Source: Rhynchonema sp. JSB1_4
Taxonomy: Eukaryota > Nematoda > Chromadorea > Monhysterida > Xyalidae
DNA length: 64,000 nucleotides
Reading direction: 5' to 3'
NCBI GenBank assembly: GCA_030248065.1
Contig: JASAMV010004148.1
Coordinates: forward strand, 1-64,000
This document shows positions 24,910 to 37,398 of the stretch, piece by piece; the first letter of the stretch is position 1; each line of letters opens with the position of its first letter. Made by a program: the position numbers and the translations under genes. The notes under the pieces were generated by a model. That model had not been told where the DNA came from. It saw only the letters and a program-made list of their open reading frames with translations, and searched no databases.

Positions 24910-27540
24910 TCATAATTGTTGGAATGACTGTGGTGTCCCGTGGATATTCGGCGGGGCATCCGTTTTCGGCAGTTTCATATTCATCTGGTGAATGGCATCC
25001 AGGTTCACCGGTGCATTCGTGATCGCCTGTTGGAACAACTGTAGACCGGCGCTGTTGATAACCTGCAGATCAGATGGTAAAATTGCCCAGTTACGAGGAG
25101 AGAAATGCCTTTGTTTCGGTTCGCACAAACAAGGAAGTTTTACCCGAAACGCTAGCATAAAACTATGTATGTGTTACTACAGCATAGTGTGTCGTGTGTG
25201 TGTGTATTTGGTGTCACTTAGCTATCTGGAGCATCCGCACTGGCGATGATCTGGAGCACCACAAGTCTGCGGACCCAAGTCGACGCCGGCAACCAAAACG
25301 CACGTTGAATTCGACTAAACAATCACTACCATAACATATGTACATACTTATACATACTGTAGGTGCATCGGTGGTTGTTCAAGTTAGAGCAACCATAAGC
25401 GCTTCTGTCCATTGGAAGACACAAGGGTGGGTCAGTTCGCGCTGCGATCCGGCTTCACCAGGAGTACCTGTGCCCTCTCGGTTACGTTTGACTGACTAGA
25501 CTATGTATCTGATGCCCCATACAGTGGCACTGAACGCCAGTTGCCGAAATCGGGCTCGTGTTGGCGTAGTTTGCCTTTACCTAGATATACATACAGTAGC
25601 TGCTGAAGCATTAGCGTACCACACACACTCACCGGATTCTGATAATCGCGCGCGTAGGCGTTGGCCATTTTCAGAAACAGTTCATTTGCTTCGTTATTGT
25701 TATTAACATTGTTCGCGGCAGCAACATTGTTCACCACGGCGCCCAGCGAAACTGCAGGGGGCTGCACCATTGTGGGCAGGTCACTGTCTGTACTTGGGAC
25801 CGCCGGTAGGTGCTGTTGTGGAAGTGTCTTTCGTTTTCGACTGGCTCTTGGTTTGGGTGCGGAATGTTGCACGAGCGGTTTCGAGAATACCGCCTGTGCT
25901 GGATTCATTAATGGGTTCAGCAACTCCAATTGTGGCTGTTGTTGTGGCATCATCAGTGACTGCTGCGCACTGGTGCTGGTGGGCTGATGTTTCACTCGAG
26001 AACTCGAAGGTCGATTACTCGGGTTGGTATTGTTACCCATCGGTTTCACAATTGGTGCGTTCATTTGTTTCTGAATTTGGCGCACTGCCAACTCGCTGAT
26101 GGTGCCATTTAGACGTCGATAGATCTCGCCGGTGGTCAGACCCAAGAGAATGTACTCGCGTACACGACGCTCCGTGTCGGTGGTTGGATGTTTGAACTGG
26201 AGAGAGAACAGTAGTTGAAAGTATTATGTATGCCTTGAATCTGACATAAGCAGGATCATTTTGGCTGATATACGTGAATGGTCATGATAACAAAAGAACA
26301 AACACAGCGCTCAAGCTTTCTGATGCGGTCCTACCCTGCCCAGCACCCCGTGACATTCGTTGTTCATTGAATACTATGATCAAAAGCCAACACTATTGAC
26401 GAGGTATGTAGTTTTTAGGGAACCGTAGATTGACAACGCGCTAGATCAGGATCATTATTGCCTTTGTCACAAATTCAATCAGCAACGCGGTCCATCAAAA
26501 TTGTTTCTGCCCAGCAAATACAGCAAGCACAACTCACGATTTTCACAGGAATGTCCACGGTGCGTCCATGCTCGTTGACAAACGGAACAACCTCTCGTCC
26601 GCTCGTGTTGTAGACTTTCTGCAATTGAGGGTACCGGTCAAGCTCGTCTCTAACAACAGTGGTTCAGGCTTGAGCTTTAGCCTAGGTTGGGTTAGACTCA
26701 GGTTTAATGAGTTCAGTCACATGTTTGGCCAATAACAACCTGCAATCCATACAAATACGGGTTGTCGGTGTTGAGAAACTGATCGCTGTACTTCAGCCAC
26801 CACCATCTGATGCTGTCGATGTGACCAACGTATTTGCCCAATAAGTCGAACGAGAGATGCGTCAAATATTTGGCAGCACACACGCGCATCTTGTAGTCCA
26901 TGTCGACACGTACGGCTCCGTGCGCTGCCTGAGAACGAAATCGAGGGCTGGTGGCTGAGGTGGGATATTATCGACTCACTTGCATTCTAGAGTACGTTCT
27001 TCAACAAAAGGCGCACATTTTCAATCACGTGAAAGAACACTAAGCGCGCAGGTAAAACCGGCATCTCAAAATCAGGTCTGATACAATAAGCTGACCACAT
27101 TATGTAAGCAAATCTCGGCATCGTCTGGCGAGGAGCCTTTTCTCGAGAAATTTCCTGCGGTGCTGAGCGTGATACCAATAAAAGTCAGATATGTAACGAA
27201 AACTGAGTGCATACATGTATTAACAAACACAATACCAAAGCCCGCAACGCACGATTTTCTTCGGAATCGTCACGATCTCATTGCCGTTCATGTTGAATTC
27301 AAATCGGTCGTCCATCTCCCTGTACCAATTGGGCGGCAACGCATACGGTCGCAGACTACCGGTCTCCCGATCCGAGCACCAGCGTTTGAGCGAAAATCGA
27401 CTGACGCGACTGTGAATGTCCAAATATCGCCAGTCGTAATTGGTGATCCGGACCACTTCTGTCCAACGAAATCGGTCCTCTTCAGAGTACGAATACCGAC
27501 TTCGACCGTTGGAATCAGCCCCAGATGATGTTGATGCCAT
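24910..27540 (-). CDS. Unrecognised 424-residue protein, five exons
   Basis: A complete model on the minus strand with every intron in phase 0: 27540-27253 (96 aa), 26928-26740 (63 aa), 26618-26538 (27 aa), 26196-25633 (188 aa), 25062-24910 (50 aa, TGA). The start MASTSSGADSNGRSRYSYSE is the first Met of an open exon. Residues ~15-185 are aromatic- and charge-rich (NYDWRYLDIHSRVSRFSLKR, HIDSIRWWWLKYSDQF). At ~190-230, TERRVREYILLGLTTGEIYR with RLNGTISELAVRQIQKQMN could be a helix-turn-helix. A Gln/Pro/Asn-rich stretch carries the basic patch KPRASRKRKTL, possibly a nuclear localisation signal. The end (FLKMANAYARDYQNP, VINSAGLQLFQQAI) is helical. The composition suggests a nuclear regulator, which is inference only. 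It is divergent from the CCP gene at 28285. Confidence 0.8.
25543..25579. mobile_element. Solo terminal repeat of family M1 (copy D)
   Basis: GCCGAAATCGGGCTCGTGTT...TTTGCCTTTA matches the right end of the M1 element at 37204-37398. No matching left end was found nearby. It sits in the last intron of the gene at 24910-27540. Confidence 0.6.
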
Positions 27541-28284
27541 TTTGTGCTCTCTGAAAAGAAACATGGACGGTTTCGAAGCGAAAAATCAATTATTGTGGTG
27601 TGTGGTTTGCTTATGGACAGAACCGCACGACACAAATGCAAAACAAACAAATGATGGTGCTCTGCTGCGCTGTCTCAGCCGTGCACTCTGTATCATACAC
27701 ACAAAAGGAGACCAACAGTGCCTGAACGGAGTGGAGGTAATGTTGCAGCGCCCAAATGTTTAAGATACCCAAATAGTGCTTGCTGGGTGTTGTTTTTCCT
27801 GAGATTCGCCTTTGACTCAGTGAACGTGCAAAGAGCTCTCTGTGCACACCACATGCGCCACCACTGACTGTGGAAAAATCAACAGCGCAATGAGACATGC
27901 TGATCGCCCATGGCACATGCACATGAGGTTGGTCCCGAAGCTGTGGCACGGGTCGTCACATCACGACATTTTCGTTGAGCCTGGACGTTATGTTCATGGT
28001 CACATAACGGCATGTACTTCGTGATGCCGGTGTGTACAGTGGTGCGCGCCCCACGCATGTGCCATTGTAGCACACACCTGCTGCTTACATATACATACTG
28101 TACATGCCACATCCTTACTGCACACATGAGCCACCACAAACTAGTTATTGTGCATCTGAGTGAACCCAAATAATTCTGCACTTTGTTACTTTCCTGCCGT
28201 TGAGCGGACCGCAGCAGCTCCGCTCGGAATAAATCCTTGATGTAATCACTTCTGGTGTGTATTCCTTGTAAATTTGAAATCAGC
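27541..28284. promoter_or_regulatory. Divergent intergenic region (probable bidirectional promoter)
   Basis: 744 bp separate the start codons of the minus-strand gene (27540) and the plus-strand CCP gene (28285). I see no canonical TATA box that I would assign. Promoter activity is inferred from the head-to-head arrangement only. Confidence 0.4.
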
Positions 28285-31200
28285 ATGCATTTAGTGCTCT
28301 GGTTGTGGTCTTTTGGACTGCTGCTTCAAAACGGTGAATGTTTCTGGTGGTTAACACAAGGACCGGCAGTGCTTCCGTTGGCGAAAGACAGTTAGTGCCG
28401 TTCAGGTCGAACGTTTTTTTTGCGAATTGTTGTTGTTCCGCTCACAGTAAGCGCATTTATGCCGATAATACGGCCCGGGCTCGGAATGTGCGACATGCTC
28501 CAGTTTTTCATAATCAAAACGAAAAGGAATAACAATTTTGGAATAATAAAGAGAGAACTGTTCGCATTTTAAAACCTGCACGCTGCCGCGAGCAATTCCA
28601 ATTTCGTTCAAAATAAAGAACTTTGAACGTTTGTAGAATGTGGTGATGCCTCTGTGATTGCGAGAGAGATTCACTCCGACTATTCGGTGCGGTACTGCTT
28701 CTGACAAAAATCCAATCATCATAAAAAACTTTACTTTCCAGGGGGTTGCCATCGGTTCTGGAACACATCGAATGACCGTGCCACGATCACGTACCAGCCC
28801 GAGCGTCGATTGATGCCATTGGGAGGGCGGGCCATCATCAAATGCGTATGGTTAGTTTCGGATATTGGATAGGATCCCACGGTATTTCCCATCTTGGCCG
28901 GAAAACTAAGCGACGCCATGTTGTCTGTGTTGACGATAACTTTGTGTTTTTGAACCAGCACGGATCCGGCTGCATATAGAACCGCGATCGCTCACTGTGT
29001 TTACGGTCACGATGCCATGAAGTGCACACGCTGTGGTATTGGTCGCACAATGACCATATAAGAATTCATCAAAATCAAACCTGATTTTCACGTTCAGTCA
29101 CTCTTAACCAATGTGCTATTTGTGATTCTCACAAAACATTTTCAGCTGAAAATAATCTGTAGCAGATCAACCACGTTGCCGCAGGTCTGAAACATTCTCT
29201 TTACTACGTGTTTTGTGTGGGATTGCGCAATGCAACGTCATTGCCCCGTCACTAGCCTGCTTTGCGATTCAGGAAAAAAATTGACCAATTCTTATAAGGT
29301 CATTGTGCGACCAATAACAACTTGGTGCACCATCCGTCTGTGAAAGCAGGCCGAAAAGGCGCAGATCACGCCACACAATTGCGCATAAGGTTGAAAAATT
29401 AACAGCAAACTGAAAGGATGTGCCCGTATTGATCACAGGCCACATTACATCGAGAATGGTCTGGAACAAATCGTACTGACTTGTGTGGCCAACAATCGTT
29501 GGGCGGGCACTTTGACTGGGGCAACCGCCGGCTTGAAAAATCCGCTCGAGTTCTGCGTAAAACGTAAGCCTCCAGTTGTTTCCGTCAGGTCAAGATCAAG
29601 AAATCCAGCACAAATGTTACAAAAATGTGGAGGCCAACTCAACATTCACCATGCACGCGAACTTTGTGTTCTGGGCTGATTCGATTAGGCTTGGTGACGA
29701 GACCTTTCGGAATAAAAGAACAGTCAATTGCGGTTATTTTGCTGTCATCAGCTGAGAAAGCTCATTTTACGCTGATTACGCAGTTCAGTGGCACCCGTAC
29801 ATACACATGTACATACATATCTTGAAAAATTTGTTTCAAAAGATTAACGTGGGGACCTACATATTATGTAAGTAGATCGTCTCCAATAATCCGATCGCTA
29901 GGTTTAGCATGCGGCCAAAGCATTGTGCACCAGGACAGATTTGCAAAAAAAGCGTTCAATACACACACGCCAATGGTCACGCACAGGCTGCAGCGTGTAC
30001 GTGGACAACACAGTGTTGGTTGATCCAGTTGCGTCCACAAACGCGTGGGTGAAAAGTGGCGAGGTGATCCGAGTGGGATGTCCGAGCTTCAACGATCATC
30101 TGCTCGCAGGTTCGTTGACGAATTCGGATCGGCTTCTAATATTTGGTGCCAAAAAGTTTGCATTTACGAAATTGATTGTAAATGGCGCAGGCCAAGGCGT
30201 GTACTTCACAAATTACAAGATCCTGGCATGTTCGAAGGGAGAATGGAAGGAGATGGACGGTTCAGCTGCACGTCCCCACGATTATTCATGTGTTCACGGT
30301 CGGTGTCGGGTCTCAGCTCTGACTTATTAAAACGCCCCAACTTTCTTTATCTGAATGTTGTTTAATATCAGTTGTCTTTTGTGATTATCTTCTTCTGTGA
30401 TGTACCTACGTACATACCTTAGTGACCATGAGTCAGAGGGGTTTGAGTTCCCCGTTGTGTCGACGCTTTTTCAAAAGAAGCGAAGTCGATGCTGCACACT
30501 ACCCGTTTGATGCTGCCGAAGAAGGCGGTCAAATTAAGCGTCACGTTATTTGCATTTATCCAACTGTCAAATTTGATATTCCCCACGCTTCCAGTCTGCA
30601 ACGCGCGAACACTGTACACAATCGTGCCCAATCTGAACGCCTCGAGTGTGCTGATGCACAGCGTGCTGCCGACATATGGTGCGCGCGAGCATGTGCCTGC
30701 CAATGTGCATGGGGGATCGGCATCAGCCGCTTGTGTCGACGGATACGTCTGGTCGGACGGCATCACTGGCTCGAGGACCATACAATGTACCACAAATGGA
30801 TGGCGTGTCAAGGATGTTCACTGTGTGGCTGGTTAGTATGATTTGAACCGATTTAGTGTATTTTAGACCTGACCACTGTTCTGTGCCTCTCACGTATACC
30901 GGAGCTCTCCGGTTACAACCCTCGGGCTCTATTCGGTAGCAGATCGATGGGAAATCAGACTCAGAAAATGATTTTTATTCACAGATAGAGCCCCATGGGG
31001 CTTTATTCGAACCATCGGCCCCATGTAAAAATTTTGTACTTTCCGTATTTGGTTCATAATACATACTGTACTTACAATTACAGAACGCGTTGTGACGTAG
31101 GATTACTTGGCAACCAGTTTATTTGGTTCTGGAAAATAGACAAGAAATTTGACCACAGCTCAGTTCAAATTATCATAGGCTTTGTTAATTTTTTACCAAC

Positions 31201-34200
31201 AATTTTACACCAGAGTTTTGACACTCGAATAAAAACCCTGAATAGAGCCCCATGAGCCTCTATTTGGATGGAACAGTGGGGCTCTGTTGGGGGGAGCTGT
31301 AACCGGAAAACTCCAGTGCCACACGACACGATACCGTTTCGAATGGGCCGTTGCGTGCTCATGCGACTCATTCAAGGCTTGAAACACAATGCTCGGGCAC
31401 ATCTAGAGCAGATTATAAGATGTCTAAGATCTATTCGTTGTACACTCACATGTATGTACGACCCATGTTTGATCTGCTCGTTTCAGCCTGTGCAATCCCA
31501 GCTCCAATCGGTGTTCATGTCAGCGAGTCGATAACGTACACGAACCTAACGCGTGACGATGACTTTGTGTACGTGGCAGGCACGGCCACATTGCAGTGCG
31601 ACAATCACCACATCTGGCAGGATGGCAGTGCGGACACAACCATTTTGACTTGTTTGGCCGCCGGTCAATGGTCGGTGTCGCTCAACTGTGTACCTGGTTA
31701 GTCAGTACTTATGTGCCACCATCTGATGATCTTAGTCCGATTTTTTAGTCACGAAGATGCAATAGGTGTACACCATGTGGTGTCTGTCACCATTTGCTAA
31801 TCTTGACGTCCATGAGACGTGATCAGCGTCGGGCCGATCCTATCCAAGTTATAGGGCCCGACCAGCACGTTATAGTTGACATCGACAAGGACTAGCATAG
31901 CAACCAATGATTACCACAGGCATTCAGTGAAACATTTGGGGGGTTTTTGGGGCTTTAAGGGGTTCCCTCTTATTCAGTTTCCTCCCCCCCCCCCCCCCCC
32001 CGCTTCCCTTTTCTTTTACTTCCTGGGGTTCCCTTTTCTAAAGGGAACCCCCGGGGAAACGGGCGCAAAATTTTTTTCCTTTTTTTTTCCTACAAAAATT
32101 TTTCTTTTTTTTTGCTTTTTTTTGTCTCCCACTGCTCCGCGCCACCTCACCCACCCTCCCCTCTCCGCGCCCCCCCCCCCTTTCGCCTTGCTGTGTGTTT
32201 TTTTTTTTTGTGTTTGTTGTCGCGCGGGGGGGCAGGGGCCCCCCGCCCTTTGTTCCAGTGAGCCAGTGTGTGCACACCATTCAGAGAAAAAAAGGAAAAA
32301 AAGGCGCGTAATTCTCACACACACCTCCTCCTCGCATCCAGATACACACTCTCTCATCCATACACCCGCTATTTTCATATTTTTTAGCCTCATCTCTTCT
32401 TTTATATTATAATATCTACCAATAAATAAAATAATAATTTTATAAGTATTTATAAAACACACCCCGATATAAATCTCCTAGGATATTCCCCCTTGCCGAA
32501 AGCTGGATCCGCCACAGCAACTCTATCACAAAATACAGCTCAACTAAAATTTTCCTAATCCCCAACCTACTCCATAGCAATGAACCTCTTTCCAACTTTA
32601 TACCCCAGTGTGCACGGAAACCATCACCGCAACCTCACCAGCCACGGTAACATACAGCAATGCGATCGCTGTAAATGCCGTGAATTATTACCTGGTCAGC
32701 GCGACTAATGACGCCAGCATCACATGCAGCACTGGGTTCACCGGCACCAATTTGTTGTACGACGTCACGCAAGCGACCTACTACGATGCAGCCCAGACGG
32801 CTGACTGCAGTGCTGCACAAACGTGGACTGAGGACGAGTGGACGTGTCCTGAAAGCAAGTTGCATGAATAACAAGCTTAATGGTATACGCAGTTTGTTGA
32901 GTATGTATAGTCCAGCCACGAACTCATGAGACGACTTTTTTTTGAAATTGGCTCTGCATCGAACAACCATCATATAAAAAAAAAAAAATAAAAAAAAATT
33001 ATCAAAATAATTAACAAAACTTTCTCTTTCTTTTTTAAAACTTTATTTTTACAAAATTATTATCTACTATACATCTATTTTATTCTTTTACAATCACCGT
33101 AACGGCACCAGCCACGGTCACATACAGCCCACATGCGATCGCTGTAAATGCCGTGAATTATTACCTGGTCAGCGCGACTAATGACGCCAGCATCACATGC
33201 AGCACTGGGTTCACCGGCACCAATTTGTTGTACGACGTCACGCAAGCGACCTACTACGATGCAGCCCAGACGGCTGACTGCAGTGCTGCACAAACGTGGA
33301 CCGAAGACGAGTGGACGTGTCCTGAAGGCAAGTTGTATGAACAACCTTGATGGCTTATGCAGTTTGTTGAGTATGTACATCGAATCTCATTCTTTTAGTC
33401 TGCACGGAAACCATCACCGTAACGGCACCAGCCACGGTCACATACAGCAATGCGATCGCTGTAAATGCCGTGAATTATTACCTGGTCAGCGCGACTAATG
33501 ACGCCAGCATCACATGCAGCACTGGGTTCACCGGCACCAATTTGTTGTACGACGTCACGCAAGCGACCTACTACGATGCAGCCCAGACGGCTGACTGCAG
33601 TGCTGCACAAACGTGGACCGAAGACGAGTGGACGTGTCCTGAAGGCAAGTTGTATGAACAACCTTGATGGCTTATGCAGTTTGTTGAGTATGTACATCGA
33701 ATCTCATTCTTTTAGTCTGCACGGAAACCATCACCGTAACGGCACCAGCCACGGTCACATACAGCAATGCGATCGCTGTAAATGCCGTGAATTATTACCT
33801 GGTCAGCGCGACTAATGACGCCAGCATCACATGCAGCACTGGGTTCACCGGCACCAATTTGTTGTACGACGTCACGCAAGCGACCTACTACGATGCAGCC
33901 CAGACGGCTGACTGCAGTGCTGCACAAACGTGGACCGAAGACGAGTGGACGTGTCCTGAAGGCAAGTTGTATGAACAACCTTGATGGCTTATGCAGTTTG
34001 TTGAGTATGTACATCGAATCTCATTCTTTTAGTCTGCACGGAAACCATCACCGTAACGGCACCAGCCACGGTCACATACAGCAACGCGATCGCTGTAAAT
34101 GCCGTGAATTATTACCTGGTCAGCGCGACTAATGACGCCAGCATCACATGCAGCACTGGGTTCACCGGCACCAATTTGTTGTACGACGTCACGCAAGCGA

Positions 34201-36444
34201 CCTACTACGATGCAGCCCAGACGGCTGACTGCAGTGCTGCACAAACGTGGACCGAAGACGAGTGGACGTGTCCTGAAGGCAAGTTGTATGAACAACCTTG
34301 ATGGCTTATGCAGTTTGTTGAGTATGTACATCGAATCTCATTCTTTTAGTCTGCACGGAAACCATCACCGTAACGGCACCAGCCACGGTCACATACAGCA
34401 ACGCGATCGCTGTAAATGCCGTGAATTATTACCTGGTCAGCGCGACTAATGACGCCAGCATCACATGCAGCACTGGGTTCACCGGCACCAATTTGTTGTA
34501 CGACGTCACGCAAGCGACCTACTACGATGCAGCCCAGACGGCTGACTGCAGTGCTGCACAAACGTGGACCGAAGACGAGTGGACGTGTCCTGAAGGCAAG
34601 TTGTATGAACAACCTTGATGGCTTATGCAGTTTGTTGAGTATGTACATCGAATCTCATTCTTTTAGTCTGCACGGAAACCATCACCGTAACGGCACCAGC
34701 CACGGTCACATACAGCAATGCGATCGCTGTAAATGCCGTGAATTATTACCTGGTCAGCGCGACTAATGACGCCAGCATCACATGCAGCACTGGGTTCACC
34801 GGCACCAATTTGTTGTACGACGTCACGCAAGCGACCTACTACGATGCAGCCCAGACGGCTGACTGCAGTGCTGCACAAACGTGGACCGAAGACGAGTGGA
34901 CTTGTCCAGAAGGCAAAAAAAAAAAAAAAAAAAACCCCTGGTATGAAAAATATTCGAACTGTGAAATGTGGGGTATATGAAATTTTTTATTTCTTAGCGA
35001 CAAAAACGAATACAGAGGGCAAGCAAGATGACTGACTGGACGGGACGTTCTTTTCAAGACCAAGATTCTGACCGAAACCATTTGCGGTAATCCTATCATT
35101 GTGAAAACCTCAGATAACCACTATGGTTTCGGTCTGAATCTTCGTCTTGTTCATCAGTCACATAAATTTGTTCGATTAGGCCTGAGCAACTTGTTTGAAT
35201 GAGCGTGGAGAATCACATTGCCATTGGTTTGCTTGCGAGAGCAAACAATTTTTCCTTCTTGCAGTACATTTCACTTATTTTGCTCCGTCACTTTCGTCAC
35301 CAACACCGTCATGATTTCGTTCAGCTTGTCCGGTACCGGCCGGCGATGGATTGGACAACACGACACGAACGTTCGAATCATTGTTGTGTCAGGATGGCTC
35401 GATCGCAATAGAGATATCCACGCAAATGACCATTTCCTGCGATTTCACCCTCTACGCGCTCACATCAGCTAGTGCGTTTTTCGGCAACCACTTTTCTCTG
35501 GTAAAAATTTTGCACGCTGAAAACGTTTTCTTTCCTGGCAGATGACAACGACTATGGGAACAACTTTGATCCGATCGAGAACGTTCAGTGCAATCTGGGA
35601 GGCGGCGGCAAATGGGCTCCAGCCAGTGCACTTGATGACATTTGCAGACCTGCAGGTAGGTATGCGCTCAAAATCAAGCTGCTTTTTGCTCTGCGGCGTG
35701 AGAATGCTGGTAAAAATGAAAGTTCCATTAGGTGAAATACGTATGTAGATCTGGCCCAAATATGCTTGTGCTGACAACAGGTTGTGATTCGGTGTGGTAT
35801 CAAGCCGGTCTGGCTGGGTTCACCGAGTGCGTCGGTTGCTCGACGTGGACTACGGACACGACCGGCGATTTCGTGGCCATTGGCACGTCGATCACCATGC
35901 AGTGCACCACACCGGCGCGCACGTTGACCTATGATGGAAACGCTGTTGGAACCACGACTCAGGTGAGAATGACTCTCAAGAACGTTGGACCGGGCAACAA
36001 CGAGCCCTGCTACTCGGCGTTGTGTGTCGACTGTTCCGGGCGTACAACGCACAGATGGGTGGAACATATCACAGTCGTGCACTGCATCTTTTAGACCAGC
36101 GACGGGAGAACTCTCCACGACGCCCTTCATGCTCCTCTTTTTGATAGTGTCGTTGATATCACAAAGTAAATGATGATGAGCCAAAACAATATTTGACTTG
36201 CCAGTCGGAGTCGGAGCCAAGCTGTTTGTCACACTGAAGCATCAAAGTATACAGTTACTCTAAATGTAAAAGTCAGCTCATGACGGTAGTTAGGTGATGA
36301 TTTCAACCCCGGTTTTAACAATCGACCTGTTGCTTTTAGGTCCTTTATTGCGTGTTCGACACTGGCACACAGGCGTCGTGGATGACAACCGCTGATACTT
36401 CTGGTGACACCATTGATCCCAGTTTGTATACGTGTGTTCTATAA
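28285..36444 (+). CDS. Secreted multi-CCP (sushi-like) protein, gene 1
   Basis: The start is MHLVLWLWSFGLLLQN, a signal peptide. Exons with matching phases: 28285-28333, 28742-28850, 28959-29041, 29273-29324, 29406-29563, 29987-30298, 30595-30831, 31487-31696, 32609-32854, a damaged unit ~33090-33327, 33399-33644, 33716-33961, 34033-34278, 34350-34595, 34667-34912, 35325-35471, 35542-35655, 35781-35962, 36340-36444 (TAA). Each module has the CCP pattern: Cys, then ITCSTGF-type Cys, then Cys, then W near the last Cys (QTWTEDEWTC). CCP modules mediate extracellular protein or glycan binding. Most exons are 1-1 phase. Two early modules instead split a Cys codon TG|C. The terminal module (VLYCVFDTGTQASW ... 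YTCVL) resembles that of gene 2. Ligand and function are unknown. The region 31.95-33.09 kb is unreliable. Confidence 0.8.
30901..31314. mobile_element. 414-bp inverted-repeat element in a CCP-gene intron
   Basis: The left end GGAGCTCTCCGGTTACA and the right end TGTAACCGGAAAACTCC are imperfect inverted repeats. Inner copies of (A/T)TAGAGCCCCATG(G/A)G(G/C)CTxTAT also face each other. No target duplication was identified. Confidence 0.55.
31945..33090. repeat. Homopolymer-rich block flanking the first array exons
   Basis: Long C, T, G and A runs occur at 31985-32400 and 32930-33075, enclosing one intact array exon (32609-32854). The exon after the second run lacks its acceptor and first Cys codon. 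The texture differs sharply from the other introns and suggests a poorly assembled part of the array. Confidence 0.6.
32609..34912 (+). repeat. Tandem exon array A: 82-codon CCP exon plus 71-bp intron, 317-bp period
   Basis: Exon starts at 33399, 33716, 34033, 34350 and 34667 are exactly 317 bp apart. An intact copy at 32609 and a 5'-damaged one (~33090) make seven. Each exon is 246 nt and encodes VCTETIT...YSNAIAVN...ITCSTGFTGTNLLYD...QTWTEDEWTCPEG. The five clean copies differ by only a few bases, introns included, for example AAT/AAC at the YSNA codon. The introns begin GCAAGT and end TTTTAG. The last copy runs into a poly-A tract at 34916. Confidence 0.92.
34916..34934. repeat. Poly-A tract replacing the donor of the last array-A intron
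   Basis: The expected AAGGCAAGT donor reads AAGGC followed by a run of about 19 A. This is either real slippage or an assembly join; it leaves the donor of this exon non-consensus. Confidence 0.7.
35055..35152. repeat. Hairpin-forming inverted repeat in an intron
   Basis: AAGATTCTGACCGAAACCAT and ATGGTTTCGGTCTGAATCTT are near-perfect reverse complements about 45 nt apart, in the intron after array A. Confidence 0.65.
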
Positions 36445-36639
36445 AGTATTCATGTTGTTGATATTTTGATTCACCTTGGGATTAAGTTGTTTTATTCTCG
36501 TGCAGTAGTCCATCTGTATAAATGGTATGTTATTCGTGTCGCACGAACGAGTGAGAGTTCGAGTTCTCTAAAAAGTATGTGGTCGAAGAGCACGCTAAAC
36601 AAACATCATGTTCCGATGCCAGCTGCAAGCCAACTAGGC

Positions 36640-36850
36640 TGTTTGACCGTTTATGCTCGGAGCGTGCTGATCACCTCCGATGGATGAGGCTACCATGATG
36701 TGCCCCAGTGGATTCACGGGCACGAGTTTGATGTCACGCAAACGACCTACTACGATGCATCCCAGACGGCTGACTGCAGTGCTACACAAACGTGCACCGA
36801 AGACGAGTTTACGTGCCCTAAAGGCGAGTTGCTTGATCAGTCTAGACATG
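36640..36850 (+). pseudogene. Relic CCP array exon between the two CCP genes
   Basis: TGCCCCAGTGGATTCACGGG and the following 150 bp match the second half of the array exons (through GCTGACTGCAGTGCTACACA to ACGTGCCC). Compared with array A, 7 nt are missing after the GGCAC motif, shifting the frame, and the conserved Trp codon before the last Cys reads TGC. The first half is lost. The donor position reads AAAGGCGAGTTG, again a GC type. It is a dead copy left between the two genes. Confidence 0.75.
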
Positions 36851-37203
36851 TAGCCTTTGCGTGAAACATTACCTTCGTGAATTTATAGATTATGTTTTTG
36901 TTTGACTTATACACAAATCCGGCCGAAAATTTCTCACGAAACCTGAAGGGCTGCCCACCGAGCAGTGTCGAACCGGACGATCGGATCGAATCTGTCTTGG
37001 ATTCGAGATTTGCCAATGGCATTGATCGTGACCAACGTAAAAGTTGGTCACAATTTTCCGCTGGTCAAAATTTTTGACACTGCACAGTAAAATGCCGATT
37101 CGGAATATCACTTATTTTAAAAGAATCGCATTATCAAGTCAGCTATGATCCAGTCTCGGTCAGCTCCCGAAGTTTGAGTTTGAGTGTTGGCAAAATATTT
37201 GTG

Positions 37204-37398
37204 TAAAGGCAGACTACGTCAACACGAGCCCGATTTCGCAGCTGGCAGAATATAGTGAAACATTCTGACGTGGCTGCTGATTTCTTAAATGTTACACGTT
37301 GAAGAATACAAAATGGAGCATGATGATTTTCTTTTTCTATTCATTTTGAATGCGCACCACCTTCGAAATCGGGCTCGTGTTGGTGTGGTTTGCCTTTA
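37204..37398. mobile_element. Short TIR element, family M1, copy B (best preserved)
   Basis: 195 bp. The left end is TAAAGGCAGACTACGTCAAC, continuing ACGAGCCCGATTTCG; the right end CGAAATCGGGCTCGTGTTGG continues to GTTTGCCTTTA. These are inverted repeats of about 35 bp. The interior GTGAAACATTCTGACGTGGC is shared with copies A and C. Confidence 0.75.

Noticed and set aside
28402..28752. A 116-codon minus-strand open frame, with a second at 28731-28961
   Set aside because: The plus strand carries a signal-peptide exon and Cys-containing exons whose phases agree (28285-28333, 28742-28850, 28959-29041). The minus frames cannot be joined in phase with a GT-AG intron and show no domain.
32855..32870. 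GT donor (CAA|GTTG) for array-A introns
   Set aside because: It leaves phase 2 while the next exon needs phase 1; the GC donor two bases after GAA restores the frame.
32635..34878. Repeated ~100-codon minus-strand frames across array A
   Set aside because: They are antisense shadows of the CCP exons; the plus strand has the four-Cys pattern, splice borders and phase continuity.
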